Assembly: GCA_020628165.1 (NCBI GenBank)
Contig: JAHDFM010000012.1
Span: 1 to 64,000 of the forward strand
Source: Bdellovibrionales bacterium
GTDB lineage: Bacteria > Bdellovibrionota > Bdellovibrionia > Bdellovibrionales > UBA1609
Direction of reading: 5' to 3'
Length of the DNA stretch: 64,000 nt
Shown: piece after piece, positions 44,793-52,431 of the stretch
How the letters are laid out: each line of letters begins with the position of its first letter
Position numbering within the stretch: position 1 is the first letter of the stretch
The notes under the pieces: model-generated
The model's input: only the letters and a program-made list of their open reading frames with translations
Database searches by the model: none
What the model was told of the DNA's origin: nothing
Made by a program: the position numbers and the translations under genes

Positions 44793-46277
44793 TCAAACAC
44801 GCTCAGCTTTGTACATGGCTAGAGCCTTTTCTCTTTGAGTTTTGTGATCAACGATGGGCTCTGGATATGTGGAATGACCAATTATAGGCTCGTGTAATTT
44901 TTTAGCTTCTATATTGTTTAACTCTGGTAAAAACGTTTTTATATAGTGCCCGTCTTTATCGAACTTTTTACTTTGCGACCATGGGTTAAAGATTCGGAAG
45001 TAAGGCTGTGGATCACAGCCAGTTGAGGCTGCCCATTGCCAACCACCATTGTTAGGTGCCAAATCACCATCGAGTAAGGTTTCCATAAAGTACTTTTCAC
45101 CCCACTGCCAGTTAATTAATAGATCTTTTGTTAAGAAGGAAGCCACGATCATACGAACACGGTTGTGCATCCAGCCTGTGGTTTTAAGCTCGCGCATGCC
45201 AGCATCTACAATAGGAAAGCCTGTTTTCCCATCTTTCCAGGCTTGAAAGTAATCTTCATTATTTTCCCACTTTAAATTTTTATACTTATCGAGAAAAGAT
45301 TCACGCTCTACACGGGGATGACGATAAATAATATGGTAGTAAAACTCACGCCAAATCAACTCACTAAAGAAAACATCTCTTGAACTTTGTTTTTTTACGT
45401 AGGGCTGCAAATTAAAGTAATGAATAATTTGAGGCACAGTGATGCTGCCATTTTTTAAGTACATAGAGAGTTTTGAAGTCCCTTTAACATTTGGAAAATC
45501 TCTAGTCTCGCCGTAATTGTCCAGCTTAACTTTAAAAGCCTGTAACTGCTCATAGGCTTTAAGGGAGCCACTCTCAGGGATGGGCACAGTCACTTTTTTT
45601 AAATTTTCTTGATAATAAATGGATAAGTTATCTGGGTAGTTCATCTTACCAGCAAACAAATCTTGCCAGCTGTAATCAAATATTTTAGGAGCCATGTCAT
45701 TTTTTAATTGCTCTAGATATTCAAAACCTTTTTTTTGTGAACTCACTCTTTTTTTGAATTCATCTTGAACATAGATAGACAACCATTTGCGAGCAAAAGG
45801 TGAATACACTTGGTATCCATTTAAATCTTTTTCTGATTTGTAAAGCTCGTGAGGTTCAATGGTCAGATGATCGCGAAAATCTACTGTTTTAATATTTTGT
45901 ACTTCAAAAAAATCTTTCAACTCATTGTCGCGTGCCACGGCAAAGGGTTCATAGTCTCTATTCCAAGTGATGAGCTCAGGAGTTCTAAGTTGGTGAGTCT
46001 TGAGTTTTTCAAGTAAATCTTTAAAAGCATCTTGTGGGCCAATATCTAAAACCAACAAATCTGAACCGATTTTGTTAAGCTCTGTCTTTAAAGACATTAG
46101 CGTTTCAATGAAAAACTGGAAACGGTTATAGGACATATCTGGCCTGGATAAAAACTTTTTATCAAAACAAAAAATACCTAAAACTTTTTTATCGTTTACT
46201 TTCCAGTTGTACTTTAATGCTTTATTACCAGCGACTCGCAAATCTCGACGAAACCAATGAATTCCAAATTTTTCCAT
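44793..46277 (-). CDS. phrB: Deoxyribodipyrimidine photolyase
   Basis: A protein of about 494 residues of the cryptochrome/photolyase family; it repairs UV cyclobutane dimers using FAD and an antenna cofactor. The N-terminal Rossmann-like domain begins EKFGIHWFRRDLRVAGN. The C-terminal FAD domain carries ELIWREFYYHIIYRHPR, GFPIVDAGMRELKTTGWMHN, RVRMIVASFLTKDLLINW and DGDLAPNNGGWQWAASTGCD. The open frame extends 31 residues upstream, but family alignments start near MEKFGIHW (46277). There is no strong ribosome binding site there, so the start is not certain. Confidence 0.92.
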   Translation of the reverse strand: MEKFGIHWFRRDLRVAGNKALKYNWKVNDKKVLGIFCFDKKFLSRPDMSYNRFQFFIETLMSLKTELNKIGSDLLVLDIGPQDAFKDLLEKLKTHQLRTPELITWNRDYEPFAVARDNELKDFFEVQNIKTVDFRDHLTIEPHELYKSEKDLNGYQVYSPFARKWLSIYVQDEFKKRVSSQKKGFEYLEQLKNDMAPKIFDYSWQDLFAGKMNYPDNLSIYYQENLKKVTVPIPESGSLKAYEQLQAFKVKLDNYGETRDFPNVKGTSKLSMYLKNGSITVPQIIHYFNLQPYVKKQSSRDVFFSELIWREFYYHIIYRHPRVERESFLDKYKNLKWENNEDYFQAWKDGKTGFPIVDAGMRELKTTGWMHNRVRMIVASFLTKDLLINWQWGEKYFMETLLDGDLAPNNGGWQWAASTGCDPQPYFRIFNPWSQSKKFDKDGHYIKTFLPELNNIEAKKLHEPIIGHSTYPEPIVDHKTQREKALAMYKAERV

Positions 46278-46482
46278 GCATCGATTTATATAGAACTCTC
46301 TGAATCTTGACAATTTAAACTCTCGGGTAAAGTCATGATCCCTCAAAGTTTGTAAGCTTATCTGCCACATTGTTAAATCTGCTCAAGAAGCATTCACATT
46401 GAACTAGACCTTAGTTAGTGTTGTACAAATATTTTTGTAAACACCTAATAATATTGATAAATTATACAAAAAAGGAGCTAGC

Positions 46483-46956
46483 ATGCTAAAACTTTTGCCA
46501 TTACTACTAATTCCATTTTTCTTAATAGCTTGTGATGAAGAGGATGATGACAGTGTGACTGTTCAGATCACAAGATTTGAACAAGCCTCAAAACAAAATA
46601 AAATCTTTTTTAAAGATGACCGCAAAGCGGGCCTCGACAGTTATTTGCGATTTGCAGTTGATACCGTAAATGACCGCGTCACGATGACTGAATATTTAGA
46701 AAGCACCGATAGCCGAGGACCTAAGTATAAAGCTCAAGATCCAATCACTTTTTTCTGTGACAGTTCACAATGCAAAAGCTCTGAATTTGAAGACAGCTTT
46801 GAAACCATAGTGATTGATCCGAAATTGACAGAGGTTTTGGTTTCCAAGTATTTAATTGTCAATGAGAAAAATGAACTTAAAACTAGAACTCGCTACGTTA
46901 ATGATGAAAACCCAGATGAAGAAAACTTCACAAACAGTAACTACGATTACGAATAA
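46483..46956 (+). CDS. Small unrecognised lipoprotein
   Basis: A 157-residue predicted lipoprotein (MLKLLPLLLIPFFLIAC, lipobox L-I-A-C) followed by an acidic stretch and a short beta-prone domain with one CDSSQC pair. I do not recognise it. AAAGGAGCTAGC before the ATG is a strong ribosome binding site. The HI0933-like flavoprotein gene starts nine bases after its stop, so they share an operon. Confidence 0.7.
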   Translation: MLKLLPLLLIPFFLIACDEEDDDSVTVQITRFEQASKQNKIFFKDDRKAGLDSYLRFAVDTVNDRVTMTEYLESTDSRGPKYKAQDPITFFCDSSQCKSSEFEDSFETIVIDPKLTEVLVSKYLIVNEKNELKTRTRYVNDENPDEENFTNSNYDYE

Positions 46957-46965
46957 AGAAGCCCG

Positions 46966-48174
46966 TTGAAAAAAATAGCTATCATAGGCGGCGGAGCTGC
47001 CGGTTATTTTTGTGCCGCCAATCTCAAAAAATCAAATAAATATGAAGTGTCCCTGTTTGAACAGGGGCAACGTGTTCTTAAAAAAGTAAAAATCTCCGGC
47101 GGCGGGCGCTGTAATGTCACCCACAACATCTTTGAAGTTCGTCCTTTTGCAAGCAACTACCCTCGAGGAGAGAGAGAACTCATCTCCCCACTTCATCAGT
47201 TTCAGGCCAAAGACACACTGTCTTGGTTTTTAAAAAAAGACATTAAAATAATCGCTGAAAGTGATGGCCGCATGTTTCCAACAACTAATGACTCCCAAAC
47301 GATCATTAACTGTTTAGAAAATGAAGCTAAAAAAAACCAAGTAAAAACGTATTTAAGTCACAAACTTGTTAGAATTGTTAACAAGGGAAACCGCTTTCAA
47401 TTAGATTTTAAAAACAATGAGTCTCTTGAATTTGACCGCGTATTGATATGTACGGGAAGCTCTGAACAAGGTTATCAACTGGCTACACAACTTGGCCACA
47501 GCATCACCGAAAGAGCGCCCTCACTATTTAGTTTTAAAATAAAGCACCCAACCTTCAAAGACCTTTCTGGGATTAGTTTTGCTGACTGCCAGTTAAAACT
47601 TACCTTTAAAGACAGTAAAAAGAGCTTTAAATCTTCTGGCCCTTTACTGATCACTCACTGGGGCCTCAGTGGACCAGCTATTTTAAAATTATCAGCATGG
47701 GCAGCCCGCGAGATGAAAGTTGCAAATTACAAGGCAACTCTTCATGTTGATCTCAAAGTTGCAAACTTACAAGGTGTTTTGAATGACTTTAAGTCTAACA
47801 AAGCCAAATCAAAAGTATCCAACGTTTTTCCGAACGAATTGCCAAAACGGTTTTGGCACAATCTCATTCAATATTTAAAAATTGATAGCGATAAACTTTG
47901 GGCAGACGTTAATAAAAAAGAATTATCTGCAATGATGGATTCCATTGCAAAACTAGAATTGAACATCAATGGGCAAAATCGCTTTAAGGATGAGTTTGTA
48001 GAATGTGGTGGTGTGGCTCTCAAAGAGATCAATTTAAAAACTATGGAAAGTAAACTTGTACCAGGGCTTTATTTTGCAGGAGAAATTTTAGACGTCGACG
48101 GCGTTACTGGTGGTTTTAATTTTCAAAACGCTTGGACCACCTCCTGGATCACCGCTCAAAACATCACTCTGTAA
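46966..48174 (+). CDS. HI0933/YhiN-like flavoprotein
   Basis: A 402-residue FAD-dependent oxidoreductase-like protein. The N-terminal dinucleotide fold is IAIIGGGAAGYFCAANL, then KISGGGRCNVTH, which is diagnostic for the HI0933/BaiN/YhiN family. The C-terminal LYFAGEILDVDGVTGGFNFQ, then AWTTSWITAQN, completes the FAD site. The reaction is unknown. The start is TTG 46966; no ATG is available near the fold's first strand. It follows the small lipoprotein gene closely. Confidence 0.9.
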   Translation: MKKIAIIGGGAAGYFCAANLKKSNKYEVSLFEQGQRVLKKVKISGGGRCNVTHNIFEVRPFASNYPRGERELISPLHQFQAKDTLSWFLKKDIKIIAESDGRMFPTTNDSQTIINCLENEAKKNQVKTYLSHKLVRIVNKGNRFQLDFKNNESLEFDRVLICTGSSEQGYQLATQLGHSITERAPSLFSFKIKHPTFKDLSGISFADCQLKLTFKDSKKSFKSSGPLLITHWGLSGPAILKLSAWAAREMKVANYKATLHVDLKVANLQGVLNDFKSNKAKSKVSNVFPNELPKRFWHNLIQYLKIDSDKLWADVNKKELSAMMDSIAKLELNINGQNRFKDEFVECGGVALKEINLKTMESKLVPGLYFAGEILDVDGVTGGFNFQNAWTTSWITAQNITL

Positions 48175-48181
48175 AAAAACT

Positions 48182-48259
48182 GTCATCCTGAGCACAGCGA
48201 AGGACCTAAGCTCATAATTCAAAATTTCGCGATAAATACGTCGCTTCGTTCAGGATGAC
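48182..48259. repeat. Intergenic palindromic repeat (GTCATCCTGAGC family), copy 2
   Basis: Two inverted units, GTCATCCTGAGCACAGCGAA at 48182 and TCGCTTCGTTCAGGATGAC ending at 48259, face each other across about 35 bases, so the whole can form a long hairpin. It lies seven bases after the HI0933-like gene. Confidence 0.85.
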
Positions 48260-48343
48260 GGTGCTCTGTTCAAAACTACAATCTTTGCTGGAATTAACAT
48301 TTGAATGTGTATATATAGTCTTAATTACAAAGTGAGAATCTCT

Positions 48344-49132
48344 ATGACAATTAGTAAAACAGAACTAAAAAAGTATTTAAATGAAGTAGAAAAACTATTT
48401 CTTAAGCTCGGCAAACCATTTAGTAAAGCTGACGAGGCCCGAAATAATGAGGCTAGTTTCAAAGGAACCAAGTACCGTATTTATAACATCAGTAACCCTC
48501 AGTATCAAAAAATTTTAAAGATGCCTCTTTCGTTCAAAGATTTTAGTGACTCCGACAGAGCACAAATCTGGTCTTACATTTTTAAAAACACGAAATGGAT
48601 GGGCGTTGGTAGTTTAGCGATTGACTACTTTAAACAATTCCAAAACAAAAAATCCTATGACCTTAGCAAAGACTGGAAACATTTAAAGTCCTGGGCGCCC
48701 CTCATTGAAAACTGGGTGCACGGTGATATGCTGTGTGGGTTGTACTGTCACATTCTCGATAAAAAACCAGAAACGGTTTACCCTGAGCTGTTGAAGTGGT
48801 CGAAGGCGAAAAATCCTTGGAAAAATAGACTCGCCATGCTCAGTTTGCTTTATTATTACAACCCGAAAAGACAACTTCTCAGTTACAACAAGTATATTTC
48901 GATTATTAAACCTCATATCTTGACAGACCATTACTATTTACAGAAAGCCGTTGGTTGGACACTGCGAGAATTGCAAAAACCGTATGGAAAACAAACTGGT
49001 CAATTTATAAATAAAAACATCACTCAATTTTCGGCCATCTCATTCACAACTCTTGCTGAAAACATGCCAAAGCCAAGAAAAGAACGCCTTAAAAACTTAC
49101 GCAAAAAACATCGCAATCAAAAAGCTAAGTGA
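48344..49132 (+). CDS. AlkD-like DNA alkylation repair protein
   Basis: A 262-residue all-helical protein of the HEAT-like repeat AlkD superfamily. ISNPQYQKILKMPLSFKDFS, AIDYFKQFQNK, DLSKDWKHLKSWAPLIENWV and LQKAVGWTLRELQKPYGKQ match the family, whose members excise alkylated bases without base flipping. The C-terminal KPRKERLKNLRKKHRNQKAK is strongly basic and could bind DNA. ATG 48344 has GAGAATCTCT upstream. The 3' end overlaps the convergent Gre-like gene by eight bases. Confidence 0.82.
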   Translation: MTISKTELKKYLNEVEKLFLKLGKPFSKADEARNNEASFKGTKYRIYNISNPQYQKILKMPLSFKDFSDSDRAQIWSYIFKNTKWMGVGSLAIDYFKQFQNKKSYDLSKDWKHLKSWAPLIENWVHGDMLCGLYCHILDKKPETVYPELLKWSKAKNPWKNRLAMLSLLYYYNPKRQLLSYNKYISIIKPHILTDHYYLQKAVGWTLRELQKPYGKQTGQFINKNITQFSAISFTTLAENMPKPRKERLKNLRKKHRNQKAK

Positions 49133-49601
49133 TATTTAAAATTTCAAAATAATTGTTTTTAAATTTAAACTCATCACCAATGCTTTTTTTATACACGGCT
49201 TTACCAATTGGAGAGCTTAAAGTAATGATTTGAAACTTTGCTTGGGCATGCTCAACAACGACTCCTCCCTGAACAGGTAAAATGAAAAAGTTCTTTTCCT
49301 CGCCGTCATCATCACTAACTTGAACGATCGTAAAAAGTTCAGCACTTGATTTTTGCTCGAGCTCTTCAGGCTTTACTTTCTTTAAATAAAATAATGACTC
49401 TTCAAGCTCCATCACACGACGTGACTGAGCGCCCGCCAAGTAAGAAGCTTCTAAACCTCGTGTGTCGTATTTGTTTTCAGCTTTGGACTCTTCGTTGGTG
49501 GCGGCATCATGGGCCTCTTTTGCAGACTTAACTAAAGCCTGCAACCTTGCCTCAACATCAATGATCACTTTTTCAAGTAAATGGGATTTCGTCTTCATCA
49601 T
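49125..49601 (-). CDS. GreA/GreB-like protein
   Basis: A 158-residue protein. The N-terminal half is a coiled coil containing NEESKAENKYDTRGLEASYL and AGAQSRRVMELEESLFYLK. The C-terminal half is the FKBP-like Gre fold, ending in LSSPIGKAVYKKSIGD and YFEILNI. It resembles transcript-cleavage factors, but this branch is a common Gre-like paralogue rather than GreA itself. Tip acidic residues (DAATNEESKAEN) are present. Its ATG (49599-49601) lies directly after the U-tract of the HiPIP terminator with no visible Shine-Dalgarno sequence, and its stop overlaps the AlkD-like gene. Confidence 0.75.
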   Translation of the reverse strand: MMKTKSHLLEKVIIDVEARLQALVKSAKEAHDAATNEESKAENKYDTRGLEASYLAGAQSRRVMELEESLFYLKKVKPEELEQKSSAELFTIVQVSDDDGEEKNFFILPVQGGVVVEHAQAKFQIITLSSPIGKAVYKKSIGDEFKFKNNYFEILNIT

Positions 49602-49631
49602 AAAAAAAGGGAGTTAATAATAACTCCCTTT
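49602..49631 (-). terminator. Terminator after the HiPIP gene, abutting the next start codon
   Basis: On the minus strand an 11-bp stem (AAAGGGAGTTA with TAACTCCCTTT, 4-base loop) runs into seven Ts, some of which can count as the stem end, immediately followed by ATGATG of the Gre-like gene. Confidence 0.85.
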
Positions 49632-49656
49632 AGTTTAAATCTATTTAAATTATAAA

Positions 49657-50064
49657 TTAAGCTTTTTTAGCCCAAGTTAAGCACCAACCTTTTTCAGCAA
49701 CGTGCTTGCCTTTAACAGGAATCAACTGACAAGTTCCATAGTTTTTACCTTCAACGGGTTTATAAAACTGACAGTTAGAACATAACTGTTCACTGCCTTT
49801 GGTTCCTGGCTTGTCTGGTCTTTCAGCTTGAGTTGCATCGTGAACGTACTTCAACGACTTTGCTGTTGGGTGATCGAGTGAGATTAATGGATCGCCACTG
49901 CCAGCTTGAGCTGTAGCTTCAGGAGCTTTAGTCGTCGTCGTATTTGACGTTCCAGCCTCTCCTTTTTTGCCTTTATCAAAGCATCCAGTCACTCCTAAAA
50001 AGAGCCCAGAAGCCAATATATAACTGCTATTTTTTATTAATTTTCTTCGTGATATCATAGACAT
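49657..50064 (-). CDS. High-potential iron-sulfur protein with Tat signal and lipobox
   Basis: A 135-residue HiPIP. Cluster ligands are C95-x2-C98, C112 and C128 (LCSNCQFY, YGTCQLIPV, GWCLTWAKK), the normal order and spacing for a cubane HiPIP electron carrier. The N-terminus S-R-R-K-L-I-K is a twin-arginine motif. It is followed by a hydrophobic stretch ending V-T-G-C28, which also fits a lipobox, so the protein may be a Tat-exported lipoprotein. A Thr/Ala/Gly-rich linker joins anchor and domain. A strong terminator follows. Divergent from the MFS gene. Confidence 0.88.
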   Translation of the reverse strand: MSMISRRKLIKNSSYILASGLFLGVTGCFDKGKKGEAGTSNTTTTKAPEATAQAGSGDPLISLDHPTAKSLKYVHDATQAERPDKPGTKGSEQLCSNCQFYKPVEGKNYGTCQLIPVKGKHVAEKGWCLTWAKKA

Positions 50065-50159
50065 AGAGATTCTCCTTGTGAATATCAGTTAGTTTTACGT
50101 AGGCTTTCATTTAATTTTCATTTAAGTTAAAGCATTTTAATAAATCTGGCTAGTACTTT

Positions 50160-51359
50160 TTGTTGAATTTAAAGTGTAAAGTTCTAATGATGATATTCGC
50201 GTTCGGTTTTTTTAGTATGTTTTTAGTGATGATCCCAGTCATTGTTCCACTGTTTATGGACCTTGGTATCGACATCAAAGACTTCCTCATCCTGCAAGCT
50301 TATTTTGGAATCGTCGTTGCCATTGTTGAAGTTCCGTCAGGTTACATTTCTGATTTATGGGGACGAAAAAAAACACTTTTACTCGGCGCTTTTTTAGTGA
50401 CCACCGCCGTGGGTTTTCTTTACTTTGTTGAAGGCTTTTATAACTTATTGATTTACCAAACAATTCTTGCAACCGGATTCAGTATGATTTCAGGAGCTGA
50501 CATTGCGTTTCTTTATGACAACGCTGCAAAAGATCTTACTGACTTTAAAAAAACACAACTCATTTCAAATTACAGTGCTTCGAAATTGGCTGGTGAAACT
50601 ACTGGTGCCATTTTGGGTGGTCTGATTGCTGTCATGTCTTTAAAGTATGTCATCATCGGACAATTCATAGCTGATCTGTTTTTAATTTTATTTGCCTGTT
50701 TGCTCGTAGAAAAACCATTTGAACGCATGGCGAAAACAAGTCACCTCAACAATTTAAAATCAACGCTCAGAGTTTTTGTCGACAAAAAAGGACTGCTGTT
50801 ATTAGCTGCAAATGTTACCTTCTGGAGCCTCTCTACTTTTTCAGCAATATGGCTATTTCAAAAACAATGGAAAAATGACGGCATTGATTTGAAATTTTTT
50901 GGCTACATCTGGGCTTCATTCACTTTGACGAGTGCATTATTTTCGAAACTGACTCCAACTATTAAAAGGCGCATTGGCAATGTTGGTTGTTTGTTGATCG
51001 TGTCTTTGTTTCCCTTGATTGGCTATATCGGTATGGCAAATACAAGCTCTTTCACAGCTGCTATGTTTGGATACTTGTTTGCTATCAGTCGAAGTTTTAA
51101 CTATGTGTTTTTGCGCAACGAACTTAATTTAAAAATAGAATCTAAATACAGAGCCACTTTTAACTCCATTCAAAGTTTAGCTTTCCGTCTTGGTTTTTTT
51201 GTGATTGGACCCACCTTAGGGTTTATAGTTAATGAGTATGGTATTCAGATTGGGTATAAGAGTTTACTTGTTTTATTCTCGGTGATCTTTTTGTTGTTCA
51301 TGGTTCCGATGTTGAAGTTGAATCGAGATCAACCGGAGTTCTTTTCTTCTAATTATTAA
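50160..51359 (+). CDS. MFS transporter
   Basis: A 399-residue membrane protein with about 12 hydrophobic segments. The loop 2-3 motif is GYISDLWGRKKTLLLGAFL, the classical MFS signature A. SMISGADIAFLYDN resembles a branch that includes quinolone- and tetracycline-like exporters, but the substrate is unknown. The start is TTG 50160; an ATG pair at 50187 is an alternative, and no clear ribosome binding site decides. Confidence 0.82.
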   Translation: MLNLKCKVLMMIFAFGFFSMFLVMIPVIVPLFMDLGIDIKDFLILQAYFGIVVAIVEVPSGYISDLWGRKKTLLLGAFLVTTAVGFLYFVEGFYNLLIYQTILATGFSMISGADIAFLYDNAAKDLTDFKKTQLISNYSASKLAGETTGAILGGLIAVMSLKYVIIGQFIADLFLILFACLLVEKPFERMAKTSHLNNLKSTLRVFVDKKGLLLLAANVTFWSLSTFSAIWLFQKQWKNDGIDLKFFGYIWASFTLTSALFSKLTPTIKRRIGNVGCLLIVSLFPLIGYIGMANTSSFTAAMFGYLFAISRSFNYVFLRNELNLKIESKYRATFNSIQSLAFRLGFFVIGPTLGFIVNEYGIQIGYKSLLVLFSVIFLLFMVPMLKLNRDQPEFFSSNY

Positions 51360-51374
51360 TTTTTTTAGTGGTTT

Positions 51375-51416
51375 GCGCTTAATTCCCTCGCTTCGCTCAG
51401 AATGATGACAAAGCGC
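51375..51416. repeat. Intergenic palindromic repeat (GTCATCCTGAGC family), copy 3
   Basis: The reverse strand reads GTCATCATTCTGAGCGAAGC, a diverged copy of the family, flanked here by GCGCTT and AAGCGC that can close a hairpin. It sits between convergent genes. A spurious frame across it reads CHHSERSEG. Confidence 0.8.
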
Positions 51417-51433
51417 CGTCACCCTATGCAGAA

Positions 51434-52153
51434 TTAGAAATTGTATTTTTCTATTTGGTAGTGGTTTTTTTTGAGCCAAACTTCGTGGATTTTGTAATTA
51501 GGTGAGTATTTTTCTACGAGGCTCCAGAAAGTTTGGCTGTGGTTTTGGTGTTTCAAGTGACAAAGTTCATGAATGACAACGTACTCGATAACTTCTGGTG
51601 GGCAGAGTATAAGTTTCCAATTGAGACTGATGTTACCTTCACTACTGCAACTTCCCCATCTTGTCTTTTGAGCACGGAAGGAAACTTTTTTGGGATACAG
51701 TTGCATGCGCTCTGACTGTTCGTTCATAACTTTTGATAAGATTTCAATGCCTGACTTTTTATAAAAAGATTTTACAGCTTTAGTAATTTCACCTTGAGTA
51801 TGGTGTGGATTTAATTGCACCTCAATACAATCACTGGTAATTCGGCACTTAACCCTTTGACCTTCACCATAACAAAACCTGAGTTGAATAGGTCTTGCAA
51901 TAAATAAAACAGTTTCACCATCGCGATATTTAATGTTGGGAAATTTATTTTTTTCATCTTCAATGAGCTTTACGTTTTTTAATAGCCAGTCTCTTTGAGA
52001 ATTTAAAAAGTGCAAAATGTGTTTTTTAAAAACCGTTTTTCCAGCCGTCACTTTGACTTGCCCATTAGGCTTAATCAATAAATTCATCGTGCGCTGAAAC
52101 ATGCGTCTTTGTACGACCACATCTATGTTTTCAAATCGAATGATCTCTTTCAC
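51434..52153 (-). CDS. YgjP-like M48-type metallopeptidase domain protein
   Basis: A 239-residue cytoplasmic protein of the YgjP/DUF45 family. The zincin motif is H195-E196-L-C-H199, followed by LKHQNHSQTFWSLVEKY. Upstream, FRAQKTRWGSCSSEGNISLNW is the family's diagnostic segment. Enzymes of this type are predicted metal-dependent hydrolases; a nucleotide pyrophosphatase activity has been reported for some members, so the substrate is unsettled. It is convergent with the MFS gene and divergent from the SRP RNA. Confidence 0.9.
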   Translation of the reverse strand: MKEIIRFENIDVVVQRRMFQRTMNLLIKPNGQVKVTAGKTVFKKHILHFLNSQRDWLLKNVKLIEDEKNKFPNIKYRDGETVLFIARPIQLRFCYGEGQRVKCRITSDCIEVQLNPHHTQGEITKAVKSFYKKSGIEILSKVMNEQSERMQLYPKKVSFRAQKTRWGSCSSEGNISLNWKLILCPPEVIEYVVIHELCHLKHQNHSQTFWSLVEKYSPNYKIHEVWLKKNHYQIEKYNF

Positions 52154-52301
52154 ATTTGCAAGCTTACACCAATTTCACTCCCTCGACCTCTTTAAGTTTT
52201 GAACCTAAGTTATTCTAGATACTTACAGGTTTTGCATTGAGCCAGAAAAGTGACTTTCTGGCTTTACTTATGGGCCTCGCCCCTTTAGATTAAAGAATCT
52301 T

Positions 52302-52401
52302 GGGATCAGGTCCCATACAATAGCAAACCCAGTGAACTCCGCCAGGACCGGAAGGTAGCAACGGTAACTGAGATTCTATGTGATATGGGCCGCCTGGTCT
52401 C
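52302..52401 (+). ncRNA. ffs: Signal recognition particle RNA (bacterial 4.5S type)
   Basis: A sequence of about 100 bases folds into one long hairpin. GATCAGG near the 5' end pairs with CCTGGTC at the 3' end, and CCCATA pairs with TATGGG. The apical part has CCGGAAGG with GGTAGCAAC, the conserved SRP RNA tetraloop and symmetric loop that bind Ffh. It lies about 30 bases before dnaX, an arrangement seen in several bacterial phyla. Confidence 0.92.
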
Positions 52402-52431
52402 TTTCTTTTTGGGTTTGAGGATCACTACGCA

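Noticed and set aside
51273-51479. 68-residue minus-strand frame containing CHHSERSEG
   Set aside because: This is the well-known spurious translation of the GTCATCCTGAGC palindromic repeat. It overlaps the MFS and YgjP-like genes.
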